A DNA stretch of 21,931 nucleotides from assembly GCA_017303735.1 (NCBI GenBank), contig JAFLCF010000060.1, forward strand, positions 1 to 21,931. Reading direction: 5' to 3'. The DNA is from Anaerolineae bacterium (GTDB taxonomy: Bacteria; Chloroflexota; Anaerolineae; Anaerolineales; Villigracilaceae). Positions 7,913 through 16,000 of this stretch are shown here, in pieces; position 1 is the first letter of the stretch; every line of letters begins with the position of its first letter. Both the position numbers and the translations under genes were made by a program. The notes under the pieces are model-generated. The model was not told the origin of the DNA. It did no database searches and saw nothing but the letters and a program-made list of their open reading frames with translations.

Positions 7913-10108
7913 TTAGTCCAGTCCTAGGTTATAAGATATCGAACATCTTTCCGTCACAAGCAAAGGCTTGCATAGATCAAGCACCGTTTGAATTGCCCGA
8001 TCCAGAAGCTTGCAATAACGTTTCGTATCCAGCCTTCTGGAGTCCATTGCCTCATCCAATTCCCAGGCATGGACTCCGGTTCCATTTCGGGCGTACAGGA
8101 ATTCCAGCGATTGACCGGGAGCAAACTGCCTGCCATGTGCCTGCAACTGCAAGGCTGCTCGTGCCGCTGGAGATGGTGTCCTATAGTCTTCGATTGCCCG
8201 GCTAAGCCTCTGGCGGATAATCAATTCGTCCAATGGAACACGTCCAATTCTGAGGTCCCGTTTTGCACCTTCCACCAACGCCATAACCTCTGGAATGCGG
8301 TCGGCGAATTCATTCTGAGTATTTGCACGAGCCAGGATTTCCAGCACCTGTAATTGGATCTTTCTCACCCACAGGGTCGTATCTCTTCGGCGCAGTTCAA
8401 TCCCGCGATACTTGAGTGTCCCATCCTGAAACGCACCAAAGTATTGGTTGGGCACGGGCACACGCGCATCCCTTTTGGATGCCAGGAAAGCAACCCACTT
8501 GAAGACGCCCTCCAATGCAATGGGAATGCCTGTCTTCTCTTCGATAGCATTCATAAGTGGCATAAAGTCTGATGGTCTGTGAAAACCTTCCTGCTGAACA
8601 AACAAGCAATCCACATACATGTGCAACACTGTGAATCCCATATCCTCTGCTACTTCCTTGGCTTGCAGCATCAACTCGCGGCTCATGGCAGTCACGGCTT
8701 CATGGGATTCGATCTTTCCAAAACGGGCATTCTTGTATCCCAAATAGCCAAAACACACCACCAATAACCACTTGAGCGCAGAAGCACGTGCCTTGAGTAT
8801 CTTTACTCGGCAATCCCGTGGATCGAGATCCAATAAGATATTCTTCAACATCAGACGCTTTTCCAAAAGCGGGCGCAGGGTCTTGGGAACCAGTCCTTCA
8901 TGGACATCCGCCTGTCCTATTGGCGTCGATCCGCTTTCAGCTACTTGACTTACTGTCTCCGGTGAGATGTTGTGCTTGACCATAATCGCAGGATACATCG
9001 AGGAGAAGTCGATCTGCGCCACATTCCCATGCAATCCAATGATGGGCTGGTAGATCAAGCCACCATGATCAGCGCGGATCAATTCAGAAAGAGTCTTTGT
9101 CCCTTCGACTTGTTGCTTTTGCACTGGAACCATGATCTCATTACGCAAAGCGGTCAGCATCTGCATGGCGGTGATCCCAGCGCCAGGAGACTTGCGCGCC
9201 ATCTCCTGTACGCCAATGCCCGTGACACGCGACTGCTCCATCGCGCCTTCCAAGCCATATTCCCCGAAAGACATGGCATTTTTGCGGTCGATATGCCAGC
9301 GCCCGAACAGATAAGATTGCGAGCCGCGATAGGTCACCTGTCCATAAGCGAAATAACTATCTGCCTTGCGGGTCAGTACCTGTTTATTCCCATCCCGATT
9401 CGGATTCAACTCGATCCCCGTTTCCTTGGACCACTTACTCAATTGCGGGAACAACCAGGTATCGCCGTAATCGGTCAGGATCAGATCAGGATCAAGGCGT
9501 TGCAAGTCGGCTTTCAATCCGATCATGAACAACCGGGGCGAATCAAGAGGCAAGCTGTATTCTCTCTGCCCGTATTTCACATGAAGTTGTTTGGGAGGGC
9601 GAATTGCGGGATTACAGTCCGGTGTGAGAGACAAAATACGCAAGGGAATGGGCAGAGGATCGATCTCCCAAGGTGTGGACAGCGGTTCGATGGCATCCAC
9701 CCATTCTTCATCCAGCGTAACGCGGCAACGCCCGAGTAGATGTGTATTGGTTTGTGCAATGAAACGCAGTGTGATGGGAATATCTACATCGTAGTAATCC
9801 AGGGAAGGGAATTGCCTATGAAGTTCCCCAAATAATTTTTGTATACGGGTGGGGGAAGAGCTGGTGACTGCCATTACATCCCGCTCGCCAAGAAAGAGAT
9901 CGTGGCGGATGGTACGTTCCAGCCTTACCTCCTTTCCCATTAGGTGGATCCATGCCTGGCGTAGCAGACGAAAATCCCCCGCTACATAGAAGGTGATGAC
10001 AAAATCCATGCGCAGACGCAGGCGTTTGTCATCATCGGTCAGAAGCCATAAGGTAATTCCGTCCTCTTCTGCATATACATCCAACAGCCAACCGGTTGCC
10101 TCAGCCAT
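7913..10108 (-). CDS. PolB2-like family B DNA polymerase with degenerate catalytic motifs
   Basis: This 731-residue protein is close to family B size. Motif A is intact (DFSSMYP, ~367-373). The motif B region is recognisable (ALKWLLVVCFGYLGYKNARFG, ~444-464), but the usual NS-YG core reads VC-FG. The thumb motif is present (YRGIELRRRD, ~567-576). Motif C, normally YxDTDS, is shortened to YVDCLFV (~498-504) and keeps one Asp. The exonuclease region is also altered: DPDLILTDYGDTWLFPQL (~206-223) lacks the usual Asp before the conserved Pro, and the Exo III Y-x3-D pattern is not evident. This matches the PolB2 lineage, known for disrupted catalytic motifs in archaea. A damage-tolerance or accessory polymerase role is inferred, and activity may be weak or absent. 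It is last of three co-directional genes, 12 bases after the preceding stop and in the same frame, without a clear ribosome site. Confidence 0.85.
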   Translation of the reverse strand: MAEATGWLLDVYAEEDGITLWLLTDDDKRLRLRMDFVITFYVAGDFRLLRQAWIHLMGKEVRLERTIRHDLFLGERDVMAVTSSSPTRIQKLFGELHRQFPSLDYYDVDIPITLRFIAQTNTHLLGRCRVTLDEEWVDAIEPLSTPWEIDPLPIPLRILSLTPDCNPAIRPPKQLHVKYGQREYSLPLDSPRLFMIGLKADLQRLDPDLILTDYGDTWLFPQLSKWSKETGIELNPNRDGNKQVLTRKADSYFAYGQVTYRGSQSYLFGRWHIDRKNAMSFGEYGLEGAMEQSRVTGIGVQEMARKSPGAGITAMQMLTALRNEIMVPVQKQQVEGTKTLSELIRADHGGLIYQPIIGLHGNVAQIDFSSMYPAIMVKHNISPETVSQVAESGSTPIGQADVHEGLVPKTLRPLLEKRLMLKNILLDLDPRDCRVKILKARASALKWLLVVCFGYLGYKNARFGKIESHEAVTAMSRELMLQAKEVAEDMGFTVLHMYVDCLFVQQEGFHRPSDFMPLMNAIEEKTGIPIALEGVFKWVAFLASKRDARVPVPNQYFGAFQDGTLKYRGIELRRRDTTLWVRKIQLQVLEILARANTQNEFADRIPEVMALVEGAKRDLRIGRVPLDELIIRQRLSRAIEDYRTPSPAARAALQLQAHGRQFAPGQSLEFLYARNGTGVHAWELDEAMDSRRLDTKRYCKLLDRAIQTVLDLCKPLLVTERCSISYNLGLD

Positions 10109-10122
10109 GTTTCGACAAGCTC
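10109..10122. repeat. possible REP-like element
   Basis: GTTTCGACAAGCTC fits the core of a short dispersed palindromic-type repeat (TTCGACAAGCTC) that I recall from many bacterial genomes. Here it fills exactly the junction between the small helical gene's stop and the polymerase ATG. Only one copy is visible, so repeat status is from memory. Confidence 0.3.
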
Positions 10123-10387
10123 AACACGAGTGTTTCTTTATCAGCTCTTCAACTTTTTGTTCAAGAACAGCAATTTCTTTTGACTGTTCCAGCAACATGG
10201 CAAGCAGTGCCGCCTCCAATGGCAACAACGACTCCGCCTGCCCAATGGCGGCAATGTGCCGACGGGCAGCTGCAAACAGACCATCGAAAACATATTGGTC
10301 GCTGCGACGCAGGGTACGCCGAAATGCCGAGAGGTTGGCTTCGGTTTCGGTCAAAAGTTGGGTGATGGTAAGGAGGGTACGTCCCAT
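10121..10387 (-). CDS. small helical protein of the PolB2 cassette
   Basis: This 88-residue protein starts at ATG 10387; a TTG three codons upstream is possible but less likely. It begins MGRT and continues with conserved-looking helical text (FRRTLRRSDQYVFDGLFAAARRHIAA), a second helix (LEAALLAMLLEQSKEI) and a C-terminal coiled segment (AVLEQKVEELIKKHSC). The pattern MGRT...RR.LRR.D...FD.LF..AR.H...L.SMLL resembles small haloarchaeal proteins I remember without a function name. It sits nine bases after the RecA-like gene and twelve before the polymerase, so it is probably co-expressed. An adaptor or bridging role between the two larger proteins is inference only. Confidence 0.75.
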   Translation of the reverse strand: MGRTLLTITQLLTETEANLSAFRRTLRRSDQYVFDGLFAAARRHIAAIGQAESLLPLEAALLAMLLEQSKEIAVLEQKVEELIKKHSC

Positions 10388-10396
10388 ATGGTCCAA

Positions 10397-10927
10397 TCAG
10401 AAAAGCGCGGGTTGGGTGGGTTCGCAGGCAGGTGCTTCCTTGATGATCACTTGATCGGCTTGCCTGCAGACTTGTTCAAGCAGAAAGTCACGTTCCTCCG
10501 CCAGGGGCGGTGCGAGTGTTACCACCACGGGACCTGATAGCACCAGGCGTTGGATCTGATCGAGACAGGATTTCAGGAGCCGGTAGGCTTCGTAGGTCGG
10601 TACGTGATCGTCATAGAAGGTGCTCAGTAAATCCAGGATCAAATAGGGTTGGTTCAGGGATGGAGTGGAACTCAAGAGGGTATTCATCTCATAACACGTG
10701 AAGGCACGTCGGCTGAAAAGGCGATTGGCGGCCGTTGAAATATCCACAGTTTTCCTGCGCAGGAATGTAGCAACCTGATACGGTCGATAACGGTTGCCGC
10801 CGTCCATGATGGTGACGGCGCCACGCAAGCCAAGTTCGGCGATCAAAGCCATACTTTCGGTGCGCGCGGCATCCGGGGTGTAGAGGACGATCAGTTTGCC
10901 AACTTTAAGAACAGGGAGGATATCCAT
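10397..10927 (-). CDS. RecA/RadA-fold protein lacking Walker A, partner of PolB2-like polymerase
   Basis: This 176-residue protein follows the RecA/RadA core order. The first strand and P-loop position read GKLIVLYTPDAARTE (~10-24) in place of a GxxGxGKT loop, so nucleotide binding is probably lost. Next come a second strand with VTIMDGGNRYRPYQV (~38-52) and a Walker-B-like PYLILDLLSTFYDDHV (~94-109). The following strand is PVVVTLAP (~133-140). The last five residues are QPALF, matching the QxxLF sliding-clamp-binding pentapeptide at the extreme C-terminus. It is the first gene of the polymerase cassette. No good ribosome site precedes ATG 10927. By analogy with ImuA or archaeal RadA paralogues it may recruit or regulate the polymerase at the clamp; this is inference. 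Confidence 0.72.
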   Translation of the reverse strand: MDILPVLKVGKLIVLYTPDAARTESMALIAELGLRGAVTIMDGGNRYRPYQVATFLRRKTVDISTAANRLFSRRAFTCYEMNTLLSSTPSLNQPYLILDLLSTFYDDHVPTYEAYRLLKSCLDQIQRLVLSGPVVVTLAPPLAEERDFLLEQVCRQADQVIIKEAPACEPTQPALF

Positions 10928-10963
10928 TCTGTGAGATTAATGGCTTCCCTTATTAAACAACAG

Positions 10964-10988
10964 CCCCCACCTGGGTATCAGATGGGGG
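10964..10988 (-). terminator. terminator downstream of the LuxR-type gene
   Basis: On the minus strand CCCCCATCT-GATACCC-AGGTGGGGG folds as a 6-bp plus 2-bp stem with one mismatch, followed by CTGTTGTTTAAT. It lies between the regulator's stop (11034) and the polymerase cassette's first ATG (10927). The T-run is interrupted, so some read-through into the cassette is possible. A smaller AGGGG/CCCCT hairpin (11022-11035) overlaps the regulator's stop codon. Confidence 0.5.
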
Positions 10989-11033
10989 GAAAATGGGGGT
11001 ACTGTATGTAGTGGTGACGAAAGGGGTGAACCC

Positions 11034-11453
11034 CTATTGCTGGCGTTCCCACTCGCCAAAATCCCAATGGGACATGAGAACGCGTAGATCATTGCGTTTG
11101 TTGACCTTGAATTTTCGAAATGCAGTCTCCAAGCGATCCTTGACCGTTTCGCGGGAGATATGCAACCTCGCCCCGATCTCGCGATTGGTATACCCTAGAC
11201 AGACCAGTGCGGTCACATCCTTTTCGCGTTGAGAGAGGGACTCCCACGTATTCCAGAGTCTCTCATTCGCCGTATATTGTGTCAGACCTGCAGCCAGGAT
11301 ATCGGGGATCAAATCGTGTTCAGGACGGCCTTCGTCAGAAGAAAGGGTAGAAAGCGTAACTTTCAGGCTTTCACTCGCATTGAAATGGTAGGTTCGAGGA
11401 CCGGGCGTTGGGCGCAAGCCTATCAGGTACAAAAGACGATCCCAGATAGACAT
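11034..11453 (-). CDS. LuxR/GerE-type DNA-binding regulator without receiver domain
   Basis: This 139-residue protein carries a textbook LuxR helix-turn-helix at ~72-128: LSQREKDVTALVCLGYTNREIG followed by the recognition-helix region RLHISRETVKDRLETAFRKF. Upstream, residues ~20-60 (YHFNASESLKVTLSTL... DLIPDILAAGLTQY) have the strand-helix-helix spacing of a ribbon-helix-helix dimerisation unit. That assignment is tentative. There is no phospho-receiver or autoinducer domain, so the input signal is unknown. It is transcribed away from the KAP operon across a 194-base intergenic region and towards the polymerase cassette. Its own promoter has a palindrome over the -10, suggesting autoregulation. 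It is a candidate regulator of either neighbour. Confidence 0.88.
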   Translation of the reverse strand: MSIWDRLLYLIGLRPTPGPRTYHFNASESLKVTLSTLSSDEGRPEHDLIPDILAAGLTQYTANERLWNTWESLSQREKDVTALVCLGYTNREIGARLHISRETVKDRLETAFRKFKVNKRNDLRVLMSHWDFGEWERQQ

Positions 11454-11460
11454 ACTGATT

Positions 11461-11489
11461 ATTCTATTAGAATTTTTGTTCTATGTCAA
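11461..11489 (-). promoter_or_regulatory. near-consensus sigma70 promoter with palindromic -10 for the LuxR-type gene (leaderless)
   Basis: On the minus strand TTGACA (11489-11484) is followed by a 17-base spacer and TAGAAT (11466-11461). Only seven bases then separate the -10 from ATG 11453, so transcription should begin at or next to the start codon. The -10 is half of a perfect palindrome, ATTCTA-T-TAGAAT (11461-11473), a likely operator. Confidence 0.8.
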
Positions 11490-11553
11490 ACTTTATCGAA
11501 TATAGACTATGCCCAAAAACGCTGAAATATCCCCCTATACCATACATGTCATT

Positions 11554-11577
11554 TATAATATCCCATTAATAATGGGA
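11554..11577 (+). promoter_or_regulatory. candidate -10 and adjacent operator-like palindrome for the KAP/STAND operon
   Basis: TATAAT (11554-11559) is followed directly by TCCCATT-AAT-AATGGGA (11561-11577), a perfect 7-bp inverted repeat covering the expected transcription start. No convincing -35 is present at 16-18 bases, which would fit an activator-dependent or weak promoter. The leader to ATG 11648 would be about 80 bases. Confidence 0.5.
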
Positions 11578-11647
11578 CTTATTGTGAGTTTATTTTTTTC
11601 ACCCCTACTTCCTAAATATATAAATAAACTATTTGAAGGGAAATATC

Positions 11648-12988
11648 ATGGATTTTAAATTTATACCTGATCTTCCTATAGACTCGAAGTTTGATGACGC
11701 ATTAGGCTTTAATGATTTCATCGAAGTGCTTCAGTCCTCTATTCAAAACACTGAAACGCCATTTGTTTATGGAGTTTTAGGAAATTGGGGCACTGGAAAA
11801 ACATCCATTTTGCGTCTCTTAAACAATAGAATTGAACAAGAATTGCAAAATGGTTATTCTCATTCAATTCCAATTTGGTTTAATGCCTGGGAGTATGAAA
11901 ATGAGAGTAATCTAATATACCCTCTGTTTAATAGTATTAAGCGTGATTATAAAACAAGGCTCAAAACAAAAGAACTCTCAAACAAATTTGCTAATCAGTT
12001 TCTCAATGTTATTTCTTCCTCCACTTTGGCATTGGGAGATATTGGGATAAGAATAATAACAAAAGCATTAACAGGGGAAGCTATAAAGCTTGAGGACATC
12101 GAAAAACATATCAAGTCAGTTAAAGATCATTCGAATGAAATTGAGAATGCTTTAAATTCCTGGACAGATCAAATATATACATTGAAAAACAATTTTGAAC
12201 TGTTATTAGATGCCTATGCTAATGATTACCCATTTGAAACCCAAGAAGCAAAAGATGATGCGCGTTTCGTTATTTTGATCGATGATTTAGACCGTTGTCT
12301 TCCAGATACAGTAATAGCTATACTTGAAAAAATAAAAAACTTTCTTTCAGTTAAGCGTTGCGTTTTTGTTTTGGCATTAAATCAGAAAATTGTCTATCAA
12401 GGAATAAAAATCAAGTATAACGGCTTGGAGATCAATGGGAGAGAATACTTAGAGAAGATATTGAACTATTCTTTTTACGTCCCAGAACCCGAGGTGAAAA
12501 GTATTGAACTATACTGCGAAAGATCACTAGAGAAACTTGTGGGCAATGATGGTAAAAAATTATTTAGTGAGCAATTAGATCGTTTCGGGAAAACATTAGG
12601 CGATTGCAACTTCAACAACCCTAGAAAAATAAAGCGCATCTTAAATCATTATCTGTTTTTTTTAAAAACAAATGAAAAAGAATTAGATCATTATCATCTC
12701 CCGAATATTATTAGGTTAATAATCTTGGCAGAGTATTACCCATCAATTTTTGAAATACTTCTTGAGAGTAATTCAAGAGCAAAAGATGAAAATGACTTAG
12801 TGTTGCCTGATCCTTTAGGTAGAGTGGTATTACAGAGGGAGGGCAAGACTTCTATTAATCAAGAAATTAACAGAATAGAGATGTCACAAATAAGAAAACT
12901 TTTAGATTTAGTAATGCCTGAAAATCGTAGTGTAGCCGGACTTGAAGAACACATAAAATCTGTATTTAGGATAGTCAGGCTATCCTGA
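11648..12988 (+). CDS. KAP-family P-loop ATPase
   Basis: This 446-residue protein has the KAP pattern in order. An N-terminal FDDALGFNDFIEVL leads to Walker A GNWGTGKTS (~45-53), then WFNAWEYE (~77-84), the KAP-specific motif after the first ATPase strands. Walker B is FVILIDDLDRC (~207-217) and the C-terminal NNPRKIKRILN (~323-333) is typical of the family. Many KAP ATPases have membrane helices inserted between Walker A and B. Here only a moderately hydrophobic stretch (VISSSTLALGDIGIRIITKAL, ~121-141) lies there. KAP proteins occur in prophages and defence islands. ATG 11648 is chosen because GAAGGGA precedes it; a TTG 15 bases upstream is the alternative. It is first in an AT-rich three-gene operon, with 13 bases to the next gene. 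Confidence 0.9.
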   Translation: MDFKFIPDLPIDSKFDDALGFNDFIEVLQSSIQNTETPFVYGVLGNWGTGKTSILRLLNNRIEQELQNGYSHSIPIWFNAWEYENESNLIYPLFNSIKRDYKTRLKTKELSNKFANQFLNVISSSTLALGDIGIRIITKALTGEAIKLEDIEKHIKSVKDHSNEIENALNSWTDQIYTLKNNFELLLDAYANDYPFETQEAKDDARFVILIDDLDRCLPDTVIAILEKIKNFLSVKRCVFVLALNQKIVYQGIKIKYNGLEINGREYLEKILNYSFYVPEPEVKSIELYCERSLEKLVGNDGKKLFSEQLDRFGKTLGDCNFNNPRKIKRILNHYLFFLKTNEKELDHYHLPNIIRLIILAEYYPSIFEILLESNSRAKDENDLVLPDPLGRVVLQREGKTSINQEINRIEMSQIRKLLDLVMPENRSVAGLEEHIKSVFRIVRLS

Positions 12989-13001
12989 TTTAAGGTGCAA
13001 T

Positions 13002-16000
13002 ATGTATATCCCAAAACTTCCCAGCAATTATATTGAGCGCGCTGAAAAATTAAGAGATGCTATAAGCGCTCTTACAAATCGCGCCGCCAACAACAGTGGT
13101 GGAAGTAAAACAAATACAACAGCTTTAACAGTTGCCTTGAAAGGCGCTGGTGGGTTCGGAAAATCAACTTTGGCAATTGCAGTTTGCGCAAACAAAACAG
13201 TGATTGATGCTTTTCCGGACGGAATTTTTTGGGTAGAGTTAGGCGAAAATATAAAAAACAAAACTCAAATTGTAGAAAAACTAAATCATTTATTATTTGA
13301 GGCTAACGCCGATAATTCGGCCTATACTGACTTGAGTTTTGCAGCCAGTAAACTCAGAGAAGTATTGCTTAATAAAAAGGTATTAATTGTAATTGATGAT
13401 GTGTGGAATTCAGCACACCTAGAACCTTTCTTGCAAGTGGGCACACAGTGTGCTCATCTAATTACTACAAGAGATACGAGCACCTTGCCTTTAGGTACAA
13501 AAACTATTGATATTGACTCTGTGTCATCCGATGAAGGTTTGTTGATCTTGAAAAAAAATCTTCCGGGTGGAAGCGACGATCTACTCCGTGATCTTTCTAA
13601 CAAGTTATGGAACTGGCCTTTGCTTCTAAGTTTAGCGAATGGAAAGTTGAATATAGATGTACATCAAAATCATGCTTTATTAGATACTGCAATAGAAAAG
13701 GCTATCTTACTTTATGAACTAAGAGGTATTACTGCCTTTGATCTTAAGAAGCCATTTGAAAGAAATCAGGCAGCAAGCCTTGCGTTAGATGTAAGTATTG
13801 AGCAATTAGATCTAACAGAAAAAGAGTGCTTGTTTAGTCTGGCTGTTTTTCCTGAAAATACACTAATTCCAGTTACAGCACTCCGATCACTTTGGAATCG
13901 GATATTTAAACTAACGCAATCTGAGGTTGAACTTTATTGTAGCCAATTTGCTAATGCATCATTAATACAGCATTACGACTCGGAAAATGGGACATTTAGG
14001 ATTCATGCTGTTATCCATGAATATCTATTAAAAAGACTAGGGAAAAATAAGCAAAAAACTCACAGAGATCTTGTTGAAGGGTATTTAGAAATATTTGGTG
14101 TAGAAAAGGGGAAGTGGTGGCAAATTCCAGATGATCTTTATTATTACCAGAATCTAATTTATCATTTATTAGAGGCTGATTATGTAGAGCATGCTTATAG
14201 TTTGCTGTTTAACTACTTTTGGATTAAAGCCTCATTGAATGCAGGGGGAGTAACGGCAATTATTAGAGACTGTGAATTTTTACTAGCAAATGGGAAATCC
14301 AAAGTGGGTGTTCAGGCTGAACATGAAATAAACATATTACGAGATTTCTTAAGATTATCTGCCCTCACCCTAGCCAAAGACACTAGACAATTACCTTCTC
14401 AAATTTTAGGACGATTGCTCGATTTTAATAATGAACAAATAAAGAATCTCGTTGAACAAGCAAGGAATGAAGATGCATTTGTATGGTTAAGTCCTTACCA
14501 TTCGTATTTAACAATGCCAGGGGGAAGCGAAATAATGACGATCGATGGGCATTCAAGGTCAATATCAAAAATATTACTAATTAATGACGAAAGACGACTT
14601 ATCTCCGTGTCGGATGATGGTGTAATTAAAGTTTGGGATATCCAAAATGGCGAATGTCTACAAACTTTCAAGAATGGTTCAAGTGTAGCCTCCCTTATTG
14701 CTATAAACGACGGCAACATCATTTCAGTAATCTCAAAGAATGGTAATGTTAAATACTGGGATATCTTAAGCGGAGTTGAAATTCCAACAAAATTATTATT
14801 AGGGTCAGTTTATACTAAAGGCAATGCTATTTTAGGAATATTTGATGGAAAAATAAATATTTGGCAAAAAGAAACCCTTAATCAGTCTGATTTAATAACT
14901 TCGCATGAAAAAAAATTTAATAGTTTAATGCCTTATGACAAAAGAAGCTTTTTAATAGTTTCTGGCGATTTTATAAAAAATATTCTGGATTTGGAAAACG
15001 AAGAGAATTTACATTTTTGGGATGATCAGGATGGTGATATTACCGCCGAAGAAATTAGCTCTGACAGTAAACGACTTGCTGCGGCGTTTAATTCGAATTG
15101 TATTTTGATTTATGATATTGAAAAGAAAGAGGTCGTTTCAAGAATAGAAACAACCTTAGCAAAAGAATTTAATATTGTTACTATTGCTCTATCGCCTAGT
15201 GGAAAATTAGTTGCTGCTTCATCGGATAATAAATTTGATTATTCTGTAAAAGTTTGGGATGTAGATAGTGGAAATCTAGTTTGCACATTGAAGGGGCACG
15301 AAAATAGAGTTCAAGCTATAACCTTTGCTTATGAAGAGAAGTGGATAGTTTCAGTATCTAACGACCGAACTGTAAGAATTTGGGATATAGATTCTAGATT
15401 ATGCATTGCTACACTGCATGGACATAGTGACAAAGTAAATACAGTAATTGTAGCCAAGGATAGCAAGATAGCTTTTTCAGGTTCTAGAGATAAGACTATT
15501 AAGATGTGGAATCTCGAAACCATCAAAAGCGACGAGGCGAACAACAGAGAATACTCTAGCGCTGCAGAATATGAAAAACACTCAAACCCTATAAATGATC
15601 TAGCAATTGAGAATAATAAAAATCTTGTATTATCTGCATCTCAAGATAGTACAATAAAAATTTGGGAAATTAAAACGGGCAATTGTTTAAATACTTTACT
15701 GGGGCATTCAAAAGCTGTAAATTCCTTGGCATTGTCCTTTGATGGGAACAGGTTGTTGTCGGGCGATGGGAATGGAACAATAATATATTGGGACTTGAAA
15801 AATCAAAAAAATTATCGGTGGATTGAAAAGAGGAAATTTACATTACAAAAAGGAATAACTGCCCTTAGTATATCCGCCGATGGATTGTATGCCGTATCCG
15901 GAAATAAAGATTCAATTATTGATATATGGTCGCTTGAAAATGGATTAAAGCATCTCAGAAGTCTAAATGGACATATAAAAGGACCATTAAACATGAGAAG

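Noticed and set aside
8972..9739. 255-codon plus-strand frame inside the polymerase gene
   Set aside because: It is the antisense shadow of a clearly conserved polymerase region including motif A; its His/Arg/Gln-rich translation has no domain character.
10995..11015. Possible SOS-type box (TACTGTATG...) upstream of the PolB2 cassette
   Set aside because: Only one half resembles an enterobacterial LexA site; the second half lacks ACAG, and the LexA site of this lineage is not known to me.
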